Shown here: positions 8,154 to 15,000 of the stretch, piece after piece
Position numbering within the stretch: the first letter of the stretch is position 1
How the letters are laid out: the number at the start of each line of letters is the position of its first letter
Source of the DNA: Cylindrotheca closterium
Lineage: Eukaryota; Bacillariophyta; Bacillariophyceae; Bacillariales; Bacillariaceae
DNA: 15,000 bases
Direction: 5' to 3'
NCBI GenBank assembly: GCA_933822405.4
Contig: CAKOGP040000924.1
Coordinates: forward strand, 1-15,000
Translations under genes and position numbers: made by a program
Notes under the pieces: generated by a model
The model's input: the letters and a program-made list of their open reading frames with translations, nothing else
Databases searched by the model: none
Told to the model about the DNA's origin: nothing

Positions 8154-11100
8154 TCAGGCAATTTGAGCGAGTCTACCAAGCGCAATACCGACATCTGGTT
8201 CTGTTTCCGACAACATGGAACTGTTACGGAAAGTAGACCAGATAACAGCTACAAAGAGACCAAATCGAACAATGCTTCCCAGCTGTATGTCAAGTTGAAT
8301 GTTTGGCTTGCTGCCATCGAACCAATCGACTCTTCTGGAGAAGGAAAAGAACGATTGACGACGAATTAGAGCAATAGTTCGTGTTACTTCTTGAGAAGAG
8401 AGTACGCTCCCTGCACCCAGAGCCACCAAGCAAGTTCGGAGACTCGTTTCCTCGCACACGCTCTTTGCGTCATCAAAATACTTCCATCCCTTTAGAAGAT
8501 GTTCAAGCACAAAGACTCCAAGAGCGGCGTGGATTCCGGCAGCATACTGGCCACTACAAACAGAGATAATTGGCAATAGACAAACGATGAGTTCTATCCA
8601 ATTTGGAAAAACCAGGAACGTCTTCTCCGGCCACTCCGTAATACAGATTGAATCACCCCATGCCCAGCCCATAATCTGGCTGTAGCACGTCTGCCCACTA
8701 TTCCACCATGGATGACTAACAACGGCCTCTGGAACGCCGACAGTGATTGGAGTTTTCCAATCATGATGCCATTTCTTGTACTGATACACAAAGTCGATAT
8801 CCTCGCCTCCACCTGTCTTGGGGAAAATCTGCTTGAATTGTATGGTATGGTTACATCGAGCGCCACGAACCATGAGATTTGCGGTCACGCCCCACGACGG
8901 TCTCACCGTTTCCTTTGCAATACCATAAAAGTATCCCACGTTACACGTGCAAAGCATTTGGGTCCATAGATTACAAGCTTCCGGCAAATTGGTCAACCCA
9001 ACAAACACTTTTCCCTCGGGATATCGCTTAATGGCACCAGCATATGCATCAAGAATATTAGGCTCTGGAATCACATCATCATCAAGGAAGAGCACCCAAT
9101 CAGCAGTAGTGAAATTATATCCCATGTTGCGTGCGTAACTCGCCCCACGATTCTCAGCATAGTGAATGACATTCACGAAGTAGTTACAATCCTTTTTTAG
9201 CGAAGTTTCATTGATTCCATTTGCCAAATTCTTGACGGATTCAATGTGTTCCGGCAAAGGGTTGTCAACAACAATCCAGAATCTTACATACAGCATGACA
9301 GTAGCCCTGAGGAGTAAGATTCGTTTGAGGAACTCATTGTTATTTGTCCTATAGGATGGCACAACAACGTCAAGGCATATTCCTCTTGGCCTGAGATTTC
9401 CAAGACTTTCTCTTAGGTGTTTGAGATTCTCGGTAAGGACATGCGCTCGCCAATTGATTTGATGCTTCAGGTACCGAGCGTCACCATCACCACCAATTGT
9501 ATTTTCCAAACGACACGTCACCTCAAACGATGATGCATTATAACGACTGTATAGTTCATACAGGTACGGATCTCCTCCTTGATTGGCAAACTGCTGGGGA
9601 ATAATACTACCAAATTTTCCAACATGCCAACGATGCACAACAGGGAAGGTTGGAAATCCAGGGAACGCCAAGTCTTTCATTGCAACACAAGCAGCTCCAA
9701 GTGGCAAATCCTCGTTTTCTGAGACTTCATAAAACCTTCGAACAATACGTTGTTGCCATCCTTGATCGAGGAGCCTGATGTCATCTCCAAGAAGTACTAT
9801 GTAGTCATGTTTTGCTTGGCGCCCGAGATGATTCCAGATTTTGCACACATGCCCGTACATAGCTGGTTTGATACTCACAAAATGTACCGCGCACGGGAAC
9901 ATCTTCCGAATACGTATTTTGGCTGCTTTATTGCTGTATAGAATGTCGTCTTCATCGATTCCAACAATGCATTCAGTCAGTTTCAGCTCTGCTGAACTTG
10001 ATGTTGCCTTCAAAGACTTAGCAAAGTTCTCAAGCATTTGCCAGCAACTTTCCCTATCAATGTACGCATTTGGAATATGTTGGCTCGATAAAGCTAAGTC
10101 AAGAAATCGGTTTGAATTGAAATTGAAACGCTGTTTGATTGTCTCGATATCTCCGCTCGTGAGACCCGACTTGGCGCGGGAACAAATAGGGACCAACAAA
10201 GACCAGCTTTGCAAGTCAGGTGGGATTGAAACGCCTGATTGCCTCGATCTCTCGGCTCGTAATGATTTCCAAGCACCTGACAGCGGAGAAATTAGGGACC
10301 AACAAAGTTCGTCAGTTTTGACATGGTCATTTAGAGGGAGAACCTTTGGCGGATGCATCAATTTCCCCTTTTCTTTCTTCTCCACGAAGTGCTTGACTTT
10401 GGAATGGCGAAAACAAAATTCCAGCTCTTCATAGTTCGAGATAACAAGAGAGAGATTTTCGTTTGGCTTTGACTGTCTCACTGTCTCTTTCAATGTTTGA
10501 ATCTTCGCATCATCTTGTACTCCTAGGAATCTCCATAATTTTGGAGCAATCTCTTCGAATGCAATCGGGTCAACCAGCTGTTCGTATTCAATAATGAAAG
10601 TATCCCGTTTGGAAATAGGTGATCGATATTTGTTCTGAAATGTGTTGTTGTAATTGTTCAAAAAGCGTTGGAATTCTGCTGGGTCCACATGTATTGTCAA
10701 ATCTGAGGGGTATTGGTGGGTCATGTATGCATTCGTTTTTTCTGCCCTCTTCATGGAAATGAAAACAGCAAGCTCGTCTTGTCTCCACAGGATGATTTTC
10801 TTTACACGTAGATCCTCTAGAATTTCTTGTTGCCAGACGTCTTCGTTTCTTGGAGTAATCCAATGCTCAGGAAAAGATTTGAAACCAACCGCCTTGAATC
10901 CAGGCTTTATTGGTGTCTCGCCATCGGCCAGCATGCCGGACCACACGAACCTGAGGAAGCCTACAGGATCCAAATCCCTCGTTTGAGGAGTCCAGAGCGC
11001 TTCACAGTTTTGAATAGTCTTGAAGCTTGGATGGTATGTGAAGATATCAATGGTATTGAACAATTCGTTATGCATCGTAATATCGGGGTGGTTGTGAAGG

Positions 11101-11255
11101 ATCCCACATAGGAGGTTGCTCCCCGTGCGCTTCCATGACAGCACAGCAAATTTTGTATGACCTGTGGAGTTGACAAAGTGCGACGAAAGCCGATACCAAC
11201 GATCTTTGGAATGAGGTTTCTTGAGATAGAGGTACAAGTCAGCAACTCCTGTCAT
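8154..11255 (-). CDS. Sulfotransferase / glycosyltransferase / GT2 membrane fusion protein
   Basis: One uninterrupted frame of 1033 residues from ATG 11255; the frame extends to a TTG at 11285. Three domains are readable. Residues about 35-280 look like a Stf0-type sulfotransferase: 5'-phosphosulfate loop S-W-K-R-T-G-S-N-L-L near residue 40, and W-R-Q-D then I-S-M-K-R near 158-170 fitting the 3'-phosphate site. Residues about 350-610 look like a GT-A glycosyltransferase with V-L-L-G-D-D at 487-492. Residues about 627-880 are GT2-like: V-V-P-S-Y, a D-D-D metal motif at 725-727, and G-G-G-E-D-I-D-F at 815-822. Hydrophobic segments at about 882-918 and 993-1008 should anchor the C-terminus. No N-terminal signal peptide is evident. 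The likely role is assembly and sulfation of a glycan; donor and acceptor cannot be told. A six-codon upstream reading frame starts at 11296. It is divergent from the hydroxylase-TPR gene. Confidence 0.85.
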   Translation of the reverse strand: MTGVADLYLYLKKPHSKDRWYRLSSHFVNSTGHTKFAVLSWKRTGSNLLCGILHNHPDITMHNELFNTIDIFTYHPSFKTIQNCEALWTPQTRDLDPVGFLRFVWSGMLADGETPIKPGFKAVGFKSFPEHWITPRNEDVWQQEILEDLRVKKIILWRQDELAVFISMKRAEKTNAYMTHQYPSDLTIHVDPAEFQRFLNNYNNTFQNKYRSPISKRDTFIIEYEQLVDPIAFEEIAPKLWRFLGVQDDAKIQTLKETVRQSKPNENLSLVISNYEELEFCFRHSKVKHFVEKKEKGKLMHPPKVLPLNDHVKTDELCWSLISPLSGAWKSLRAERSRQSGVSIPPDLQSWSLLVPICSRAKSGLTSGDIETIKQRFNFNSNRFLDLALSSQHIPNAYIDRESCWQMLENFAKSLKATSSSAELKLTECIVGIDEDDILYSNKAAKIRIRKMFPCAVHFVSIKPAMYGHVCKIWNHLGRQAKHDYIVLLGDDIRLLDQGWQQRIVRRFYEVSENEDLPLGAACVAMKDLAFPGFPTFPVVHRWHVGKFGSIIPQQFANQGGDPYLYELYSRYNASSFEVTCRLENTIGGDGDARYLKHQINWRAHVLTENLKHLRESLGNLRPRGICLDVVVPSYRTNNNEFLKRILLLRATVMLYVRFWIVVDNPLPEHIESVKNLANGINETSLKKDCNYFVNVIHYAENRGASYARNMGYNFTTADWVLFLDDDVIPEPNILDAYAGAIKRYPEGKVFVGLTNLPEACNLWTQMLCTCNVGYFYGIAKETVRPSWGVTANLMVRGARCNHTIQFKQIFPKTGGGEDIDFVYQYKKWHHDWKTPITVGVPEAVVSHPWWNSGQTCYSQIMGWAWGDSICITEWPEKTFLVFPNWIELIVCLLPIISVCSGQYAAGIHAALGVFVLEHLLKGWKYFDDAKSVCEETSLRTCLVALGAGSVLSSQEVTRTIALIRRQSFFSFSRRVDWFDGSKPNIQLDIQLGSIVRFGLFVAVIWSTFRNSSMLSETEPDVGIALGRLAQIA
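10122..10307. repeat. Diverged tandem duplication in the interdomain linker
   Basis: Two related blocks of about 80 bases lie inside the fusion gene. ATTGAAACG occurs at 10122 and 10225, a CTCGAT..CTC.GCTCGT segment follows in each, and AGGGACCAACAAAG occurs at 10188 and 10294. The offset is 103 to 106 bases, so small indels have occurred between copies. The encoded residues, around 315-380, contain two W-S-L-[IL] segments. The duplication falls between the sulfotransferase and the first glycosyltransferase domain. Confidence 0.75.
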
Positions 11256-11391
11256 GGCGGATGTTTTGTGAGATTTTAGAAACAATTAGTATTCATACGA
11301 GTCGATTACAAGATCTTTGACTCTCGCTCTACTCAACCGATATCGCTCTGTCTGAAGTGTCTCCTCAAATGTACATCAGCGTTGGACAGGA
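11256..11391. promoter_or_regulatory. Divergent intergenic promoter region
   Basis: Only 136 bases separate the ATG of the minus-strand sulfotransferase-glycosyltransferase gene from the ATG of the plus-strand hydroxylase-TPR gene, so both promoters and leaders must lie here or overlap coding sequence. A minus-strand ATG at 11296 opens a six-codon upstream frame. A plus-strand ATG at 11369 opens an out-of-frame reading frame that overlaps the oxygenase start. Either could dampen translation if the transcript includes it. No TATA box was identified. Confidence 0.6.
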
Positions 11392-13768
11392 ATGGAAAGA
11401 GTCCTACTACTATATATCCTTGTGGTCACGCTTACAGCGAATTGTCATTCTCAAGTTGTAGAATGGAGCAACGACGAACGATTGCAACTTTGGTCACGAG
11501 GAGAATTCAACTTGGATTTATCAGAAAATAATGAATACTTTGATTTGTTGCCTTTTCGGCGACTGGGCCCTGTCAGTAGAGTCCGAAACTCTATCCTTCG
11601 ACATCAGCAATCGCCCAACTGTGACTCGAACGGATTTTGTTTGGATCAGATTCGAGGAGGATCGCAGTCTGTGGAGAACAACAAGGAAATCGAATCCAAG
11701 ATTGAAGAATTGGGAGGTCGTTTCGGTGCCGATTTCCTTGTAGCTGTCGAACGAAACAAACGAGACCACGAGGAGGATTGTAAAAAGAGCTGCGAACTTT
11801 ACTATTGTGTCACTGCAAATACACCGCTTGTTCCCGTGGAGGATATTTTGGGACCAACTACAATTAAGTCCTATTCGATGGGCCCGGTACCGCCAGAAGA
11901 CTTTGTAAGTGTGTAGAAGATTACTCAAGTTGCCTGGGTTCTCACATTCAGAACTAACATGATATGTCTACTTCTTGCATTGTTGCTACTCCAAAAGGCT
12001 GACAGTTTTGGGTAAGATCTTTGATTCAAACATATACAGATTTCTTCCCGATAAATCAGCTCACACTTTGCTAAAGGTATCCTCTGGACAACATCAAAGT
12101 TACGGAAACAAAGCCTCTCTTTTCGGCAGCAGAGGCAACATCAGTCATTGAGAAAGCTGAAAATGAAGGTGTAGACAAGAATGAATTCAAGAGTGGCAAA
12201 TACCAGCTTGCTGGAGACTGGCTCCAGAATCTACCCGAAACACGAGCATGGTTCAACCAGCAACTAGAGACGATATTTTTCCCGTTGTTGGCACACTTAT
12301 TTCCGGAAATTATTAGTTCACCATCAGTGATTAGGGCGCACTCTGTGAGTTTGCTCAAATGTGAGTTCAAGAACTTCGTATGCGGATGTATCAAGACGCA
12401 CCTTCCGCTCACACCCATGCTCATCCCACAGATAATGCCAGTCATCCTCGTACAGATGTGCATATAGACAATGGTATCCTCGCCATGACACTAGCCATGA
12501 CACCATCAGCGCAGTATACTGGAGGAGGTACCTACTTTGAGGTAAGGCATTGCAGGAGTGCTGAAGTGTGCTGAGTGAGTCCTTTTATTCCTCAATCTTT
12601 TGATTCTCACGACAGCACATGGGAGTTGAAAATATTCTTCCAATGGATGTAGGGCACGCAACATTACGACCTGGATCTGTGCGACATGGTGGTCACCGAG
12701 TTAAGGAGGGGGATAGATACGTCCTCGGTGCATTCTTGCTTCTTGAAGACAGAGTCGAGCACGTCCGTCGACTGAAGAATCGAGGAAGCGAGCTTCGTCG
12801 AGTCCCCGATTTGGATGGTGCCTCGAAGCACTTTGAATGGGCACTCGCTCTAAATCCAATGTGCACCACAGTAAGTGTATTTGATCGCTGAGGCTGAACC
12901 ATTCCGACATCGACAAACTGACACAATTCATCCTCAATACTGTCTTCTTTAGTGCCTGAAAGATTGGGCAGAGATTCTGCACACGCAAAAAAAGTTTGCA
13001 GAGGCTGAAGAAAAGATTCGAGCGGCACTGCACCTATTGGAATATAAGGACTCGGATGCATTGTTCACTTTGGGAGTTCTATTGAGTGAACAAGGTCGTG
13101 ACGACGAGAGCATTCAGGCATATCAACAAAGCGTGGAAATAAATGCCGAAGATGCGGAACTATGCTATAACTTAGGCGTCAAGCTTGGAGCCAAAGGTCT
13201 GGTCAAGGAGGAAATGCAAATGTATGCTAAAGCGACCAAAGCAAATCCAAAGTTCGGTGGTGCTTGGTTGAATTGGGGGACAGTCCTTGCAGAATCTGGA
13301 AACATTGATGATGCGGAGCTTATGTTTTTGAAAGCACTTCAATGTGAACAAGAGGTTGCTTCCAAAGCCATGATGAATCTTGGACTGATCTACATCACTC
13401 AAGGAAATGCTCTAGCGCAAGGCGGCAATCTGGAAGGCGCCATGAAAGCGGCCCTTAGTGCCGCAAAGTACATAGATCAAGGAAAGGCCATGCTCGACCA
13501 AGTGGCTTCTTACAACAAAGCAGATTCGATGATCCTGAAATTCATTGGTCAATATCGTCCATTACGACTCAAGGCATACCAATTGCTTGGACAGCTCCAC
13601 GCTGGACAGGGAAACATGGCAAAATGCGAGGCCGAATTCAGAGCTGCAACCAAAAGCTTCCCAGAAGATATCATGGCATGGAAGCTATTGCAACGGATCT
13701 TGCAGGTCCAAGGAAAGACTGAGGAGCTGAAGTCTGTCACCGAAAAGATCATGTCCATAACATCTTGA
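11392..13768 (+). CDS. Secreted prolyl 4-hydroxylase-like 2OG-Fe(II) oxygenase with C-terminal TPR repeats
   Basis: Six exons join cleanly: 11392-11904, 11998-12011, 12077-12360, 12432-12541, 12616-12870, 12953-13768 (663 residues). All introns are GT-AG, 65-93 bases. Residues 1-20 are a signal peptide. Residues 21-171 are unrecognised, with a Cys cluster at 130, 134 and 139. Residues about 177-350 form the oxygenase core: Y-P-L-D-N, L-L-K-Y-N-A-S, iron ligands His281-x-Asp283, distal ligand His331, and Arg341 in G-D-R-Y-V-L for 2-oxoglutarate. From about residue 375 to 663 there are roughly six TPR-type helical pairs, with G-V-L-L-S-E-Q-G-R and similar motifs. This resembles prolyl hydroxylases acting on secreted proteins, where TPR domains bind substrate; here TPRs follow rather than precede the catalytic domain. 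The splice at 12360/12432 restores K-Y-N-A-S, which strongly supports the model. Substrate is unknown. Confidence 0.9.
11998..12011 (+). other. 14-base microexon of the hydroxylase-TPR gene
   Basis: The microexon GCTGACAGTTTTGG is flanked by CCAAAAG on the left and GTAAGA on the right. Exon 1 ends in phase 0 and exon 3 reads correctly only when entered after two bases of a codon. Skipping the 14 bases puts exon 3 in a frame that soon stops. Including it gives A-D-S-F-G-Y-P-L-D-N. Confidence 0.8.
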
Positions 13769-14104
13769 TATTCTGGATGAAGCGAGGAGGAGTGAATGCT
13801 GTAGATAAATAATCTGTTGCTCTGTGAGTTATCGCTTGTAACATAATTGTTGGATTGTCAATTGGAAGATACTTCCGTCGGTCCATCACGAAGCTGTTTC
13901 TCGATTGCGTGGAGACCCGGATGTTTTGGGGTTCTCATTTCTGATGATTCAGCAAATCAGCTGTTGGTAGGATCTTCACTGTTGTCAAAGTATCTTCGTA
14001 TCTATCTTCCACAAATCTCAGGATCAAAACATCGAAGTCATCATCATCATGAAGCTTCAATCTTTGCTCTCCTTTTCACCATCTTTTCTCCTGTTCAGTC
14101 TTTC
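13769..14104. other. Region between hydroxylase-TPR gene and small Cys protein
   Basis: This holds the 3' flank of the oxygenase gene and the 5' flank of the small downstream gene. A plus-strand frame is open from TTG 13847 into the next gene but has no ATG before 14105. Its last part reads as a hydrophobic signal-like peptide (see the next gene). A CATCATCAT run precedes an ATG at 14049. Nothing else was recognised. Confidence 0.5.
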
Positions 14105-14480
14105 ATGACAGTTCCATCGCAACAGGTACGACAAGAAAGAACGCTGCTTCATCTAATATCTGATATCTTGTAACCATGATCAAACAGTCTCACAATGACT
14201 GTTTCTTCTATCATTCCAGCGTGCTCCAACCAGACTTGCCATCATGTCTCAAGAAAAGACTGAGCATATCCTGAAGCATGCCAATGACTGTGTCCACGGC
14301 GTATGTGCCTTCGATGAAGTTTCAGAACTTGTGGCCATGCTTCGAGGACATCAAAAGGAGCTGTCAGTTTGGGTTGAGGCAGTCAAGAAAATCACTAAAG
14401 CTCTCGAAAAGGTCAAAGAGGAGGACGGCCAGACGAAATTCGAGAAACCGTTCGAGCTCTCTTCCGCGTTTTCCAGCTAA
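14105..14480 (+). CDS. Small Cys-containing protein with probable plastid presequence
   Basis: Two exons, 14105-14125 and 14220-14480, joined across a 94-base GT-AG intron, give 93 residues from the ATG at 14105. If the intron lay in the leader, the ATG at 14244 would give 78 residues. The mature part has H-A-N-D-C-V-H-G-V-C-A-F-D-E-V (Cys31 and Cys36) followed by an amphipathic, Lys/Glu-rich helix of about 40 residues. I do not recognise a named family. Just upstream of Met14105, in the same frame, the sequence reads as a hydrophobic stretch ending P-V-Q-S followed by F, like the cleavage site of a diatom plastid presequence, but it lacks an in-frame ATG. An ATG at 14049 is one base out of frame. 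So the true protein is probably longer at the N-terminus, via an unseen exon or a one-base error. Confidence 0.6.
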
Positions 14481-14764
14481 TCAACCTGCTTCTGCTAACA
14501 AATTTCCTTGTTGCACCTTGCAATATCAATTATATACATCTAAACTGGCAATTTAGACCTTTGGAACAATGCAAACGCGACTTTGAAACAAGTGAAAAAC
14601 AAGCTGCAACTAGCAAATCAACAATTCCAAGTCATCCACCTTTATTTTCATCAGCACCAACACCAAATCCAAGCAGCTATCATCAATAGATCACAAGTTC
14701 ACCATGCAGCTATAGTAACACCCATATTAAGCACCTTACTCCTATAACACTCCATCCCGCCCAC
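14481..14764. other. Region downstream of the small Cys protein
   Basis: This AT-rich, A-rich sequence is probably the 3' flank of the small gene. No open frame, repeat array or RNA gene was recognised. Confidence 0.4.
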
Positions 14765-14938
14765 CTAACCTTGCTCAATAGCAACATTGGGGCCCTTTTC
14801 AAGTGTCATAAGCAACCCCATACCAAAAACGGACCAAACTCCCTTGAAATCCGATGGCTCAATCTGTATACACTCGTCATGGCTAAGCTTCTGGGGCACA
14901 GGAGACGAGGTATGGGCCATTTCACAACATAACACGGC
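14765..14938 (-). CDS. Possible 3' terminal exon of a gene extending beyond the window
   Basis: On the minus strand a 57-codon open stretch ends at TAG (14767-14765) and is preceded by an AG (14940-14939) that could be a splice acceptor. It includes L-S-H-D-E-C-I-Q-I-E-P-S-D-F-K-G-V-W-S-V-F-G-M-G-L-L. The S-D-F-K-G-V-W segment leading into a hydrophobic run vaguely recalls the last membrane segment of ionotropic-receptor-like proteins. The stretch is short, so it may be chance. Confidence 0.25.
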   Translation of the reverse strand, partial: AVLCCEMAHTSSPVPQKLSHDECIQIEPSDFKGVWSVFGMGLLMTLEKGPNVAIEQG

Positions 14939-15000
14939 CTAGCCTCTTTCCTATAGGTCTGAATCAGCTAGTTGACTGTTGTTGGGTGGTGATACTGGCC

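Noticed and set aside
9841..10434. 197-codon plus-strand frame opposite the sulfotransferase-glycosyltransferase gene
   Set aside because: It is antisense to a long frame with clear catalytic motifs, and its translation shows no domain or compositional sign of a real protein.
11521..11928. 135-codon minus-strand frame opposite exon 1 of the hydroxylase-TPR gene
   Set aside because: It is antisense to an exon with a signal peptide and a consistent splice model; no domain was recognised.

Overview
The window looks like nuclear DNA of a photosynthetic stramenopile, most likely a diatom. The evidence is GT-AG introns of 65-94 bases, closely packed genes on both strands, and two predicted proteins whose hydrophobic N-terminus ends in Ser followed by Phe, the pattern of diatom bipartite plastid-targeting signals (ASAFAP-like). 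No bacterial operon, phage, CRISPR or tRNA/rRNA feature was seen. All family assignments come from reading translated sequence; no search was run. Several long open frames begin at TTG, so I moved starts to ATG codons or to short upstream exons where the sequence allowed.

Left third: an unrecognised, probably plastid-targeted protein (303-1244, +) sits tail to tail with a 5-formyltetrahydrofolate cyclo-ligase (1266-2258, -, apparently with one short intron). Next is a class I PLP aminotransferase (2547-3812, -, possibly with a tiny extra 5' exon up to 3930).

Middle: a 1174-residue nuclear-type protein (4267-7791, -) has an unknown N-terminal domain, a Lys/Ala-rich linker and six HMG boxes. 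These lie in a nearly perfect 396-base (132-residue) tandem repeat. A Lys-rich echo of the repeat lies beyond its stop codon.

Right half: a 1033-residue protein (8154-11255, -) joins a Stf0-like sulfotransferase domain, a GT-A-like domain and a GT2-like glycosyltransferase domain with C-terminal membrane segments. It is divergently paired, across only 136 bases, with a six-exon gene (11392-13768, +). That gene encodes a signal peptide, a prolyl-4-hydroxylase-type 2OG-Fe(II) oxygenase domain and a C-terminal TPR array, and includes a 14-base microexon needed to keep frame. Together they suggest a locus for protein hydroxylation plus glycan building and sulfation, perhaps for cell-wall or extracellular glycoproteins; this coupling is inference. 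The right end holds a small Cys-containing protein with a probable plastid presequence and an awkward start, then a possible last exon of a minus-strand gene running off the window.
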